A stretch of DNA of 64,000 bases from Castellaniella daejeonensis (GCF_039523555.1 NZ_BAAAFN010000015.1:620001-684000); one strand, 5' to 3'. Positions 15,790 through 24,861 are shown, numbered from the stretch's first letter. Made by a program: numbers and translations. The notes: generated from the letters alone by a model not told the origin.

Positions 15790-16482
15790 CTATTGTGCCT
15801 TAGGCGCGGTGATTTTGTCGTCCGCGGGCGAGACGGCCGCGGCAGGCGAGGCGCCCGCGGCCCGGGCGCGGGCAAAGGATTCCTGCGCCAGGCGCATCTG
15901 CACGTGGCCCAGGTTTTCCAGGGCCGCGGCGAAGGACGGGTCCGACACCAGCGCCATGTCCAGCGCGTCGCGAGCCAATTGAAGCTGTCCGCGGCGGGCG
16001 TATTCGATCGCCAGCGCGTTCCAGGGTTCGGGCAGTTCGGGGTAGTCGGTGGTCATCTGGCGCCAGACGGCCATGGCATCGTCGTGGCGGCCCAGCGCCA
16101 CCAGGGCGCGGCCCTGCTGGTAGCGCAACTGGACGTCGGTGCCGGGCGTGGCGATCTCGTCGCGCGCGGCCTGCTGCTTGGCGATGATGTCCAGGGCTTC
16201 GTCGGCGCGGCCCGCATCGATCAGTGCCGCCACGTGTTCCGCGATCTGGGCGGGCGTCAGCGGAATGGCCGTATTCACCGATGGTTCGGCCTTTTTCAGC
16301 AGGTCGGCAAAGGCCTGCCAGCCGCGCTCGGGCGGCGGCGCTTCGGTGAACTCCCCGGTCGCGGGGTCGTAGTTCAGGCTCGGCAAGCCCGTGTCGGTGC
16401 CGGCACCCGTGGATGCCGCGAAGGCCGGGCCCGCCGCCAGGCAGGCGCTCAGGGCCAGAACAGGAAGAAAAGGGCGGGTCAC
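15790..16482 (-). CDS. Exported tetratricopeptide-repeat protein
   Basis: 230 residues with an N-terminal signal peptide (MTRPFLPVLALSACLAAGPAFA). At least three TPR-like helix pairs follow (AEHVAALIDAGRADEALDII, GRALVALGRHDDAMAVW, WNALAIEYARRGQLQLARDAL). A Pro/Ala-rich tail closes it. TPRs mediate protein contacts, and no catalytic motif is present. It is divergent from cysS and leads the unit TPR - cyclophilin - lpxH. Function unknown. Confidence 0.75.
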   Translation of the reverse strand: MTRPFLPVLALSACLAAGPAFAASTGAGTDTGLPSLNYDPATGEFTEAPPPERGWQAFADLLKKAEPSVNTAIPLTPAQIAEHVAALIDAGRADEALDIIAKQQAARDEIATPGTDVQLRYQQGRALVALGRHDDAMAVWRQMTTDYPELPEPWNALAIEYARRGQLQLARDALDMALVSDPSFAAALENLGHVQMRLAQESFARARAAGASPAAAVSPADDKITAPKAQ

Positions 16483-16613
16483 GTCTCGGGGCGCCTATGG
16501 ATGGGGTTCTGGGATTGGACTAAGGGACGGTATACTTGTCAGTCCATTTTACATCCCCGCACGCTGCCCGCATGGTCCGGAGCGGCGGGTCTGCTCGTCT
16601 CATCCGGTCCGAC

Positions 16614-18056
16614 ATGCTCCATATCCACGACACCCTGACTCGCCAGAAAATCCCGTTGCGGACGGTGGAGCCGGGGGTGGTGCGCATGTATGTCTGCGGC
16701 ATGACGGTCTACGATTTCTGCCACCTGGGCCATGCGCGGATGCTGGTCGGGTTCGACGTGGTGCAGCGCTGGCTGCGGGCGTCGGGCTACCGGGTGCGCT
16801 ACGTGCGCAACATCACCGACATCGACGACAAGATCATCCGCCGCGCCGTCGAGCGCGGCGTCACGATCCGCGAACTCACGGAATTCTTCATCGACGCCAT
16901 GCGCGCCGACGAGCGCGCACTCGGGGTCCAGCCGCCCGACGACGAGCCGCGCGCCACGGAACACGTGGCCGGCATGCTCGACATCATCCGTACGCTCGAA
17001 TCCAGGGGCCTGGCCTACCAGGGCGCGGACGGCGACGTCAATTTTCCGGTGCGCAAGTTCCCGGGCTACGGCAAGCTGTCGGGCAAATCGCTCGACGACC
17101 TGCGCGCGGGCGAACGCGTCGCCGTTTCGGCCGGCAAGCAGGATCCGCTCGATTTCGTGCTGTGGAAATCCGCCAAGCCCGAAGAGCCCGCCGATACCCG
17201 CTGGGATTCCCCCTATGGCCCGGGGCGCCCGGGCTGGCACATCGAATGCTCGGCCATGAGCCATGCGCTGCTGGGCATGCCGCTGGACATCCATGGCGGC
17301 GGCCCGGACCTGAAATTTCCCCACCACGAAAACGAGATCGCCCAGAGCGAAGGCGCCTTTGGCGGCACGCTGGCCACCACCTGGATGCACTGCGGCCCGA
17401 TGATGGTGGACGCCGAAAAGATGTCCAAGTCCCTGGGCAATTTCCGGCGCATCCGCGACACGGTGGCGCTGGATGCCGCCGACGACCGCGCGGATTACGC
17501 CGTCAACCCGCGCGAAGCCGAGATGCTGCGCTTCTTCCTGGTGCGCAGCCACTACCGCAGCGCCCAGAACTACGCGCCCGATAATCTCCAGGACGCCCAG
17601 AACGCGCTGGACCGGCTCTACCAGGCGCTCGCCAGCGTGCCGCCCGCGGATGTCATCGTGGATTGGGACGATCCGGCCGCCCAGGCCTTCCGCGCCGCCA
17701 TGGACGACGACTTCAACACGGCGGGCGCCGTGGCCGTGCTGTTCGACCTGGCGGGGCGGGCCAACCGCGAAGCCAGCGCCCAGGCCAGCGGCCTGATGCG
17801 CGCCCTGGGCGGCATCCTGGGCATTTTGCAGACCGACCCCGACACCTACCTGAAATCGCCCACGCGGTTCCTGGCCGGCGGCACGCGGGCCGACACGCTG
17901 TCCCCCGATGCCATCGAAGCCCTGATCGCCGAGCGCACCCAGGCCAAGGCCGCGCGCGATTTCGCGCGGGCCGATGCCATCCGCGCGCAGCTGCGCGAGC
18001 AGGGCGTCGAGCTGGCCGACGTGGCCGGCGGCGCCACCCACTGGCGGCGGGTGTAG
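16614..18056 (+). CDS. cysS: Cysteinyl-tRNA synthetase
   Basis: Class I aminoacyl-tRNA synthetase of 480 residues (E. coli 461). It shows the zinc-ligand Cys and HIGH-type motif in VCGMTVYDFCHLGHARM, the Zn-site stretch GWHIECSAMS and GGGPDLKFPHHENEIAQSEG, and the KMSKS loop EKMSKSLGNF. A C-terminal anticodon-binding helical domain follows. The start is ATG 16614 (MLHIHDTLTRQK), in line with the family. The upstream in-frame ATG would add 26 non-conserved residues. A TATACT -10-like hexamer lies at 16531, flanked by TGGACT/AGTCCA arms. Confidence 0.97.
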   Translation: MLHIHDTLTRQKIPLRTVEPGVVRMYVCGMTVYDFCHLGHARMLVGFDVVQRWLRASGYRVRYVRNITDIDDKIIRRAVERGVTIRELTEFFIDAMRADERALGVQPPDDEPRATEHVAGMLDIIRTLESRGLAYQGADGDVNFPVRKFPGYGKLSGKSLDDLRAGERVAVSAGKQDPLDFVLWKSAKPEEPADTRWDSPYGPGRPGWHIECSAMSHALLGMPLDIHGGGPDLKFPHHENEIAQSEGAFGGTLATTWMHCGPMMVDAEKMSKSLGNFRRIRDTVALDAADDRADYAVNPREAEMLRFFLVRSHYRSAQNYAPDNLQDAQNALDRLYQALASVPPADVIVDWDDPAAQAFRAAMDDDFNTAGAVAVLFDLAGRANREASAQASGLMRALGGILGILQTDPDTYLKSPTRFLAGGTRADTLSPDAIEALIAERTQAKAARDFARADAIRAQLREQGVELADVAGGATHWRRV

Positions 18057-18058
18057 CC

Positions 18059-18712
18059 ATGGACATGCAGCATTACGCTTCCGCCGCGCTGCGGCCCGTC
18101 TACTGGACCCAGGCCTGCGAGCATCTGATGCAGCGTGACCGCATCCTGCGCAAGCTGATCCCGGTCTACGGCCACGAATCCATCCAGGCGCGCCACAGCC
18201 CGTTCCAGACCCTGATCCGCATCATCGTCGGCCAGCAGATTTCCCTGGCCCTCGGGCGCAAGCTCTGGGCCGGGCTGGTCCAGGCCTGCGGCAACGACAT
18301 GCAGCCCGGCTGCATCGCCCGGCTGTCCGAAACCGAACTGCGCGGGCTTGGCCTGTCGCTGCGCAAGGCACAATACTTGCGCGATGCGGCCGAGTTCTTT
18401 TCCCAGCCCGGCCGCCTGGATCCGGCCTGGTGGGAATCCCGCGACGATGCCGCCGTGATGGCGCTGCTGTGCGACATCCGCGGCGTGGGCCGCTGGACGG
18501 CGGAAATGTTCCTGATCTTCTTCCTTGGGCGGCCCGACGTCCTGCCGCTGGACGACACCGCGCTGCTCAAGGCCATTTCCCATCATTACTTCAGCGGCGA
18601 ACCCGTATCGCGCTTCGAGGCCCGTGAAGTCTCCCAGGCCTGGGCGCCCTGGCGCACGGTCGCCAGCTGGTACCTGTGGCGCAGCATGGATGCTGCCGCC
18701 GTCGAGTACTGA
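18059..18712 (+). CDS. alkA: DNA-3-methyladenine glycosylase II (AlkA-like, HhH-GPD)
   Basis: 217-residue base-excision repair glycosylase that removes alkylated purines. The helix-hairpin-helix/GPD signature is intact: LLCDIRGVGRWTAEMFLIF followed by GRPDVLPLDDTALL, with the catalytic Asp in the latter. An earlier conserved piece is LIRIIVGQQISLALGRKLW. It lacks the N-terminal domain of E. coli AlkA, as usual for the short form. It starts 2 bp after the cysS stop, so it is co-transcribed with it. Confidence 0.88.
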   Translation: MDMQHYASAALRPVYWTQACEHLMQRDRILRKLIPVYGHESIQARHSPFQTLIRIIVGQQISLALGRKLWAGLVQACGNDMQPGCIARLSETELRGLGLSLRKAQYLRDAAEFFSQPGRLDPAWWESRDDAAVMALLCDIRGVGRWTAEMFLIFFLGRPDVLPLDDTALLKAISHHYFSGEPVSRFEAREVSQAWAPWRTVASWYLWRSMDAAAVEY

Positions 18713-18757
18713 AGTACTGACCGGATCCCGAAATTCCACCCTGGAAATCCTGCTCCC

Positions 18758-19720
18758 ATGCGAAATACATTTCTTGAATTCGAACAGCCTCTGGCCGAGC
18801 TCGACCAAAAGATCGAAGAACTGCGCTACGTGCAGACCGATTCCGCCGTCGATATCTCCGAAGAGGTCAACCGCCTGCAGCAGAAGAGCCAGTCCCTGGC
18901 CAAGAGCATCTACGCCAAGCTCACCCCCTGGCAGACCGCGCTGGTGGCCCGCCACCCCCAGCGGCCCTACACCATGGACTACGTCCAGGCGCTGTTCACG
19001 GATTTCCATGAACTGCACGGCGATCGCATGTACGCCGACGACCAGTCCATCGTGGGCGGGCTGGCGCGCTTCAACGGCACGCCCTGCATGGTCATCGGCC
19101 ATCAGAAGGGCCGCGACACCAAGGAACGCGCCCTGCGCAATTTCGGCATGCCGCTGCCCGAAGGCTACCGCAAGGCCCTGCGCCTGATGAAGCTGGCCGA
19201 GAAATTCCGCCTGCCGGTGTTCACCTTCGTCGACACCCCGGGCGCCTATCCCGGCGTCGGTGCCGAGGAACGCGGCCAATCCGAAGCCATCGGCCACAAC
19301 CTGTACGCCATGGCCGGCCTCAGGGTGCCCATCATCGTCACCATCATCGGCGAAGGCGGTTCGGGCGGCGCGCTGGCGATCGCCGTGGGCGACACGGTGA
19401 TGATGCTGCAATACGCCACCTATGCCGTCATCTCGCCCGAAGGCTGCGCTTCCATCCTGTGGCGCAGCGCCGACAAGGCTTCCGTCGCGGCCGAGGCGCT
19501 GGCCATCACCGCGCCGCGCCTGAAGGAACTGGGGCTGATCGACCGCGTGGTCAACGAGCCCGTGGGTGGCGCCCACCGCGATCCGGCCACCATGGCCCGC
19601 CAGCTCCAGCGCGCCCTGGCCGACGCCCTGCGCGAGCTGTCCGGCATGGAAGTGGACGAACTGCTGCGCCGCCGCCTGGAACGCGTCTCCGCGTATGGGC
19701 GCTTCCAGGAAGCCCGCTAG
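18758..19720 (+). CDS. accA: Acetyl-CoA carboxylase carboxyltransferase subunit alpha
   Basis: 320 residues (E. coli 319). With AccD it transfers CO2 from carboxybiotin to acetyl-CoA, the committed step of fatty acid synthesis. Family motifs include FLEFEQPLAELDQKIEEL, RPYTMDYVQALFTDFHELHG, IGHQKGRDTKERALRNFGM, FVDTPGAYPGVGAEERGQSE and IGEGGSGGALAIAVGD. It follows the alkA-like gene by 45 bp and precedes tilS by 4 bp. Confidence 0.97.
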   Translation: MRNTFLEFEQPLAELDQKIEELRYVQTDSAVDISEEVNRLQQKSQSLAKSIYAKLTPWQTALVARHPQRPYTMDYVQALFTDFHELHGDRMYADDQSIVGGLARFNGTPCMVIGHQKGRDTKERALRNFGMPLPEGYRKALRLMKLAEKFRLPVFTFVDTPGAYPGVGAEERGQSEAIGHNLYAMAGLRVPIIVTIIGEGGSGGALAIAVGDTVMMLQYATYAVISPEGCASILWRSADKASVAAEALAITAPRLKELGLIDRVVNEPVGGAHRDPATMARQLQRALADALRELSGMEVDELLRRRLERVSAYGRFQEAR

Positions 19721-19724
19721 CCGC

Positions 19725-20831
19725 ATGACGCGCGCCGGCGGGGCGGGGCGGCCGGACAAGGCCTCACCCCGCCATTCTCCGCGGCCCCGCGCCGCGTCCG
19801 GCGAACACCCCGATCCCTGGCTCCAGGCGCTGGATCCGGCCCTGCTGCGGGCAGTCGACGCCGCCCTGGCGGGGCAGCCCGCGGGCGCGGCCATCGGCGT
19901 GGCCCTGAGCGCCGGGGCCGACTCGGCCATGCTGGCCGCGCATGTGGCCGGCGTGGCCCGGCGGCGTGGCCTGCGCCTGCATTGCTTCCATATCCACCAC
20001 GGCCTGCAGGCCGAAGCCGACGACTGGCAGGCCCGTGCACATCGGCTGGCAGATCTTCTGGATGCCGGCTGCCACAGCAGGCGGGTGGCCGTCGATGTCG
20101 ACGGGCGGGGCATGGAAGCCGCCGCCCGGGACGCCCGCTACGCCGCCCTGGCCGAACTGGCTGTCCATGCCGGTGTCGGGCATGTGCTGCTGGCGCATCA
20201 CCAGGACGACCAGGCGGAAACCGTGCTGCTGCGCCTGCTGCGCGGCACCGGGCCGTCGGGCCTGGCGGCCATGCGGCCCGTGACGGAGCGCAATGGCCTG
20301 GTTTGGATCCGGCCCTGGCTTGACCAGCCGCGGTCCGCCATCCTGGATTGCGCGCGGCGCTTCGAGACGCTGACCGGCTGGCGGCCGGCGGACGACCCCA
20401 GCAATGCCGACGGCCGCTATGCCCGTGGCGCCTTGCGCGCCCGGCTGGCGCCGGTGCTGGACGAGCGCTGGCCCGCCTGGCGCCGCAACCTCGCCCGCCA
20501 TGCCGCCCAGGCCGGGGAACTGTCGGATTGGGTGGAAGCGGCCGCGCAGGACGACTGGCTGGGACTGGATCCTTCGCCCGACGGGCGGGACTTCTCGCTC
20601 GCCGCCTGGCGCGCGCTGCCGGCGCCGCGCCAGGTCCAGGTGCTGCGCCATTGGCTGGGTATCCTGGGCTTGCGCATGCCCACCGAAGCCCGCCTGCGGG
20701 CCTGGTTGCGCCAGCTGCGCGAAGTCCACGCGCTGGGTCATGATCGGAGCGTGCAACTGCGCCACGAAGGCGTCTGGATCGTGGTGCGGCGCGGCCGTGT
20801 CTGCTGCCTATGGAAAACCCGGGTAGAATAA
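19725..20831 (+). CDS. tilS: tRNA(Ile)-lysidine synthase TilS
   Basis: 368 residues. It forms lysidine at C34 of tRNA-Ile(CAU) so that the tRNA reads AUA. The N-type ATP pyrophosphatase motif appears as VALSAGADSAMLAAH, where the canonical form is SGGxDS. Further motifs are HIHHGLQAEADDW, HVLLAHHQDDQAETVLLRLLRG and the DDPSN motif with an N-terminal helix (ARGALRARLAPVLDERWP). The start ATG 19725 gives a Pro/Arg-rich leader of ~35 residues; a later start cannot be excluded. The Ala in place of the first Gly of the P-loop is unusual. Confidence 0.92.
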   Translation: MTRAGGAGRPDKASPRHSPRPRAASGEHPDPWLQALDPALLRAVDAALAGQPAGAAIGVALSAGADSAMLAAHVAGVARRRGLRLHCFHIHHGLQAEADDWQARAHRLADLLDAGCHSRRVAVDVDGRGMEAAARDARYAALAELAVHAGVGHVLLAHHQDDQAETVLLRLLRGTGPSGLAAMRPVTERNGLVWIRPWLDQPRSAILDCARRFETLTGWRPADDPSNADGRYARGALRARLAPVLDERWPAWRRNLARHAAQAGELSDWVEAAAQDDWLGLDPSPDGRDFSLAAWRALPAPRQVQVLRHWLGILGLRMPTEARLRAWLRQLREVHALGHDRSVQLRHEGVWIVVRRGRVCCLWKTRVE

Positions 20832-20875
20832 TTCGTTTTGCTGGTTCCCCGGGCTTCACTCTTCGTCAAGGCAAC

Positions 20876-22141
20876 ATGCTAATCGTCCAGAAATACGGCG
20901 GCACCTCGATGGGCTCCGTCGAACGCATTCAGAACGTCGCGCGGCGGGTCGCCAAATGGCACGCCGCCGGCCACCAGGTCGTCGTCGTGCCCTCGGCCAT
21001 GGCGGGCGAAACCAATCGCCTGCTGGGCCTGGCCAAGGAAATCTCTCCTCAGCCCGATCTGCGCGAACTCGACATGCTGGCCGCCACCGGCGAGCAGGCC
21101 AGCAGCGCGCTGCTGGCCATCGCCCTGATGCGCCAGGGCGTGGCCGCCCGCAGCTACGCCGGCTGGCAGGTGCCGGTGCGCACCGACAGCGCCTACACCA
21201 AGGCGCGCATCCGCTCCATCGACGATACCCGCATCCGCACCGACCTCGATGCGGGCCGCGTGGTGATCGTCACCGGCTTCCAGGGCATCGACGACGAAGG
21301 ACACATCACGACCCTGGGGCGGGGCGGCTCGGATACTTCGGCCGTGGCAGTCGCCGCCGCGATGGGCGCCGACGAATGCCTCATCTTCACGGATGTGGAT
21401 GGCGTCTACACCACCGATCCGCGCGTCGTTCCCGAAGCCCGCCGCATGAACGTCATTTCCTTCGAGGAAATGCTGGAAATGGCTTCGCTCGGCTCCAAGG
21501 TCCTGCAGATCCGTTCCGTCGAATTCGCCGGCAAATACCAGGTGCCGCTGCGGGTCCTGTCCTCGCTGACCGATCCCATGATCCCGGTCGACGAGGAAAT
21601 GCACTCGGGCACGCTCATCACTTTCGAGGAAGACCAGAAAATGGAAACCGCCGTTGTATCCGGCATCGCCTTCAGCCGCGACGAAGCCAAAGTCACCCTG
21701 CGCAACGTGCCCGATACCCCGGGCGTGGCCTATTCGATCCTGGGCCCCGTGGCCGCGGCCAACATCGACGTGGACATGATCCTGCAGAACATCTCCCAGC
21801 AGGGCATGACCGACTTCTCCTTCACGGTCAACCGCAACGACTTCGCGCGCACCCTGGATCTGCTGAAGAACCAGGTCGGCCCGGCCGTGGGCGCCGGCGA
21901 AGTCGTCTCCGACGACAAGGTCGCCAAGGTCTCCATCGTCGGCATCGGCATGCGCAGCCACGTCGGCGTGGCCAGCCTGATGTTCCGCACCCTGGCCGAA
22001 GAAGGCATCAACATCCAGATGATCAGCACCTCGGAAATCAAGACTTCCGTGCTGATCAACGACAAGTACATGGAACTGGCCGTGCGCGCCCTGCACAAGG
22101 CCTTCGAACTGGACCAGGAAGCCATCCAGGCCGAAGCCTGA
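20876..22141 (+). CDS. lysC: Aspartate kinase
   Basis: 421 residues. Phosphorylates aspartate, the first step to lysine, threonine and methionine. The kinase domain begins IVQKYGGTSMGSVERI and includes VVPSAMAGETNRLL and TLGRGGSDTSAVAVAAAM. Two C-terminal ACT domains (KVTLRNVPDTPGVAYSI, KVSIVGIGMRSHVGVAS) imply feedback control by lysine and/or threonine. The length and layout are those of the beta-proteobacterial LysC. A TAGAAT hexamer at 20824-20829, at the end of tilS, is a plausible -10 element. Confidence 0.95.
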   Translation: MLIVQKYGGTSMGSVERIQNVARRVAKWHAAGHQVVVVPSAMAGETNRLLGLAKEISPQPDLRELDMLAATGEQASSALLAIALMRQGVAARSYAGWQVPVRTDSAYTKARIRSIDDTRIRTDLDAGRVVIVTGFQGIDDEGHITTLGRGGSDTSAVAVAAAMGADECLIFTDVDGVYTTDPRVVPEARRMNVISFEEMLEMASLGSKVLQIRSVEFAGKYQVPLRVLSSLTDPMIPVDEEMHSGTLITFEEDQKMETAVVSGIAFSRDEAKVTLRNVPDTPGVAYSILGPVAAANIDVDMILQNISQQGMTDFSFTVNRNDFARTLDLLKNQVGPAVGAGEVVSDDKVAKVSIVGIGMRSHVGVASLMFRTLAEEGINIQMISTSEIKTSVLINDKYMELAVRALHKAFELDQEAIQAEA

Positions 22142-22168
22142 CGAGCGTGCCGGGACATGGGCCGTGCC

Positions 22169-22200
22169 TTGCCAGCGCGTGCCGTGTCCTGTGCTAGAAT
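22169..22200 (+). promoter_or_regulatory. Candidate promoter of tRNA-Ser
   Basis: An extended -10 (TGC TAGAAT, ending at 22200) lies 12 bp before the tRNA 5' end. A TTGCCA sits upstream with an over-long spacer of 20 bp. The extended -10 may compensate for the poor spacing. Confidence 0.5.
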
Positions 22201-22212
22201 TCCGGTTTTGCT

Positions 22213-22305
22213 GGAGACGTGGCCGAGAGGTTGAAGGTACTCCCCTGCTAAGGGAGCATGCGGCTTATACCCGCATCGAGGGTTCGAATCCCTCCGTCTC
22301 CGCCA
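22213..22305 (+). tRNA. tRNA-Ser (anticodon GCT), CCA encoded
   Basis: Folded by hand. The acceptor GGAGACG (22213-22219) pairs with CGTCTCC (22295-22301), then discriminator G and CCA (22303-22305). The anticodon stem CTCCC/GGGAG encloses the loop CTGCTAA with anticodon GCT (22247-22249). A long variable arm (CATGCGGCTTATACCCGCATC region) and a GGTTCGAAT T-loop complete a class II tRNA. It reads AGC and AGU codons. Confidence 0.96.
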
Positions 22306-22339
22306 GCAAGATTCCGGCGCCTGCGCGCCGGGCTCCCGA

Positions 22340-22375
22340 AACCCGCCGAACCCCCGGTTCTGCGGGTTTTTCTTT
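22340..22375 (+). terminator. Rho-independent terminator after tRNA-Ser
   Basis: AACCCGC (22340-22346) pairs with GCGGGTT (22362-22368). A nested GC-rich loop lies between and a T-rich run ending TTTTTCTTT follows. Confidence 0.75.
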
Positions 22376-22497
22376 GGCCGATCGGTTTTGCCCTGATCGC
22401 GTCTTCCAGCGAGCCCGGCATCAAGGCCGGGGCGCGGGCAAGAACTGGCGGCGGCCCGTGCCGGGCATGCGATCCGGCGAGGTGGGGATGTTCCTCA

Positions 22498-22527
22498 TTA
22501 ATTATACAGAATGGTATGTATAATTAA
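22498..22527. promoter_or_regulatory. Palindromic operator upstream of the TetR gene
   Basis: TTAATTATAC (22498-22507) and its exact reverse complement GTATAATTAA (22518-22527) are separated by 10 bp, in an AT-rich island within GC-rich DNA. It ends 27 bp before the TetR-family start, which is typical of an autoregulatory TetR operator overlapping the promoter. Confidence 0.7.
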
Positions 22528-22554
22528 CTGTCATCCAACCCAGGGGCTTCCATC

Positions 22555-23163
22555 ATGGCGCGACCAGCCGGTGCCGTTTCAATCGCCCGTTCACGCATCC
22601 TGTCCTGCGCGTCGGACCTGTTCTATCGCAAGGGCATCACGCATGTGGGCGTCAACGAAATCATCGAGGCCAGCGGCGTGGCCCGGATGACGCTCTATCA
22701 TCACTTCAAGTCCAAGAACGACATCATCAGCGCGGTGCTCGACCAGCGCAGGGAGCGGCGTCTCGAAGGCATCCGGGCCGCCATGCAGGAGGCCGGTACG
22801 CCGCGCGGTCGGATCCTGGCCGTGTTCGACTATCTTGATCGCATCGCCGGCGATCCCGGGTTTCGCGGTTGCGCGTTCATCAATGCGGCGGTCGAACTGG
22901 CCGACCCGGCGCATCCCGGCTTCGCGCTCGCCCTGCGGCACAAGCGGCGCATGATCGAGGAGTTCGAACGGATCGCGGCGCAGGCGGGGTGGCGCGAGCC
23001 CCGGCAGTTCGCTGTGCAATGCCAGCTGCTGTGGGACGGCGCCATCGCCGCCGCCCAGATCGGCTACAGCGACGCGCCTGTGCGGGCGGCCCGCGCCGCC
23101 CTCGAAACGCTGATCGATGCGGCCGAGTCCGGCACGGCACGGCGCTGCGGGGGGCAACCATGA
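22555..23163 (+). CDS. TetR/AcrR-family transcriptional regulator
   Basis: 202 residues. The N-terminal HTH (ILSCASDLFYRKGITHVGVNEIIEASGVARMTLYHHFKSKNDI, read across several blocks) is the standard TetR DNA-binding domain. The C-terminal ligand domain has a GFRGCAFINAA motif seen in one TetR subgroup. It overlaps the downstream MFS gene (ATGA at 23160-23163). It probably represses itself and that transporter through the palindrome at 22498-22527. The ligand is unknown. Confidence 0.9.
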   Translation: MARPAGAVSIARSRILSCASDLFYRKGITHVGVNEIIEASGVARMTLYHHFKSKNDIISAVLDQRRERRLEGIRAAMQEAGTPRGRILAVFDYLDRIAGDPGFRGCAFINAAVELADPAHPGFALALRHKRRMIEEFERIAAQAGWREPRQFAVQCQLLWDGAIAAAQIGYSDAPVRAARAALETLIDAAESGTARRCGGQP

Positions 23164-24302
23164 GGCCGGCCGCCCTTGCCTGGGCGCTGTCCGGCGGGTC
23201 GGCGGTCGCCGTGGGCTTCGCGCGCTTCGGCTACGCGCTGATCCTGCCGGCGATGCGGGCGGACCTGCAGCTGAACTACGCGCAGGCGGGCTGGCTCAAT
23301 ACCGTGAACGCGCTCGGCTATCTGCTGGGCGCCGTGCTGACGATCCACTTTGTCGCGCGGCTGGGAAACCGGCGCCTGTTCATGGGGGGCATGGCGCTGA
23401 CGACGTTTTCGGTGCTGGCCAGCGGACTGACGCATGATTTCTTCTGGCTGGGCGTCTTCCGGTTCGCGGCCGGATTCGGCGGAGCGGGTGCCTTCATCTG
23501 CGGGGGCGTGCTGGCGGGGGTGCTCGGCACGCGCGCCATCGTGATCTTCTTCAGCGGCGGCGGGCTGGGCATGCTGCTGACGGGCGCGGCATTGCCATGG
23601 CTTTTTGAATGGCAAGGGGCGGGCGCCTGGCCGGCGGCGTGGATCGCCATGGGAATCATCTGCCTGCCGTGTGCCATCGCCGCGATCCGCGCTGCTGCGG
23701 ACATTGCGGAACCCTCGTCCGTGCGCGCCAGCGCCCGGTGGCCATGGCGGTTCTGCATGCCGATACTGAGCGCGTATTTCATTTTCGGGCTGGGCTACAT
23801 CGCCTACATGACCTTCATGGTGGCCTGGGTGCGCCATCACACCGCCGACGCGACTCTCCTGGCCATGACCACTTCCGTGATGTGGGGGCTGCTGGGTGTG
23901 GCGACCTTGCTGGCTCCGGTGCTCTGGGCGCGGCTGTTCAACGGGCGCCGGGACGGCATGCCCATGGGGGCCGCCCTGTTCGTGCTGACGGCGGGCGCGG
24001 CGCTGCCCTTGGTCCTGCCCAACCTGGCGGGCATCTGGTTGTCCGCGATGCTGGTGGGCGGCAGCGTCTTCATGGTGCCTTCCGCGGTGACCGGCTTCGT
24101 CAAGGGCAATTTGGCGCGGCCGGCCTGGGGCAATGCCATGGCGGTCGCCACCAGCCTGTTCGCCATTGGCCAGACGATCGGCCCGGCCGCTTGCGGATGG
24201 ATCAGCGATCGGGCTGGCTCGCTGTCCTTCGGGCTGGCCGTATCGGCCGCCATGCTGCTGCTGTCCGGTGTGCTGGCCATGTGGCAGAAACCGCTGGCCT
24301 GA
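23160..24302 (+). CDS. MFS transporter, YbfB/YjiJ family
   Basis: 380-residue membrane protein with about 12 hydrophobic helices. The first block VAVGFARFGYALILPAMRADL and GWLNTVNALGYLLGA are typical of the YbfB/YjiJ branch of the major facilitator superfamily. Translationally coupled to the TetR gene. Substrate unknown; efflux is a reasonable guess from the regulator pairing. The stop is 28 bp from the convergent lipoprotein gene. Confidence 0.85.
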   Translation: MRPAALAWALSGGSAVAVGFARFGYALILPAMRADLQLNYAQAGWLNTVNALGYLLGAVLTIHFVARLGNRRLFMGGMALTTFSVLASGLTHDFFWLGVFRFAAGFGGAGAFICGGVLAGVLGTRAIVIFFSGGGLGMLLTGAALPWLFEWQGAGAWPAAWIAMGIICLPCAIAAIRAAADIAEPSSVRASARWPWRFCMPILSAYFIFGLGYIAYMTFMVAWVRHHTADATLLAMTTSVMWGLLGVATLLAPVLWARLFNGRRDGMPMGAALFVLTAGAALPLVLPNLAGIWLSAMLVGGSVFMVPSAVTGFVKGNLARPAWGNAMAVATSLFAIGQTIGPAACGWISDRAGSLSFGLAVSAAMLLLSGVLAMWQKPLA

Positions 24303-24330
24303 GCCCGCGCGGGATCGGGCCGCCAGGGCC

Positions 24331-24861
24331 TCAGAACCTTGGGAACATCAGTTCCTTGTCGAACATCGGGTCGGGCCCCGGGTGGAATTTCGTCACCCGG
24401 TCGCCCTGCGGGCCCATGAAGACATACATCAGTGAATTCCAGACGTGGTCCTGCTTGTAGCGGTAGCTCCAGACGACCTGGCGCACGTTGGGCAGGCCTG
24501 CCGTGTCGATGATCGCCGGCGGGCCGAACTCGCAGCGCACCTGGTCCGCCGTCCATTCGCCCTGCTTCAGGATCTGGAAGTGCTCGTCGGTCAGGATGGG
24601 CTCGACGCCCTGGACCCGGCCCTGGGCATCCACCGTGGCGCCCCAGGCGTACTGGCCCAGGGGCTGCCGCGACCAGACCACGCGGTCGCGGCCCTGGCGG
24701 TCCACGCATTGCAGCGTGGGTGCGCCGAACTGCGCCGTCACCTGGGCCAGAGGCGTGCCGGGCGGGGTGGCGGCGATATTGGCGCAGCCCGCCAGCCAAA
24801 GGCCCGCGCCGGCTGCCAGGATGCTTCGGGCCAAAGGCCGCATGCGTGGGCAAGAAAACAT
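24331..24861 (-). CDS. Hypothetical lipoprotein
   Basis: 176 residues. ATG 24861 has GGAGG six bases upstream, which decides the start. The signal peptide ends in the lipobox LAGC (Cys26), so the mature protein should be lipid-anchored. The rest shows two similar segments around TPLAQVTAQFGAPTLQC and TADQVRCEFGPPAII. These look like the small alpha/beta repeats of SmpA/BamE-type lipoproteins. That similarity is weak. Function unknown. Confidence 0.75.
   Translation of the reverse strand: MFSCPRMRPLARSILAAGAGLWLAGCANIAATPPGTPLAQVTAQFGAPTLQCVDRQGRDRVVWSRQPLGQYAWGATVDAQGRVQGVEPILTDEHFQILKQGEWTADQVRCEFGPPAIIDTAGLPNVRQVVWSYRYKQDHVWNSLMYVFMGPQGDRVTKFHPGPDPMFDKELMFPRF

Noticed and set aside
17846..20113. 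Long minus-strand frame opposite cysS, alkA-like and accA
   Set aside because: Low-complexity composition and no recognisable domain. The opposite strand holds three strongly conserved genes.
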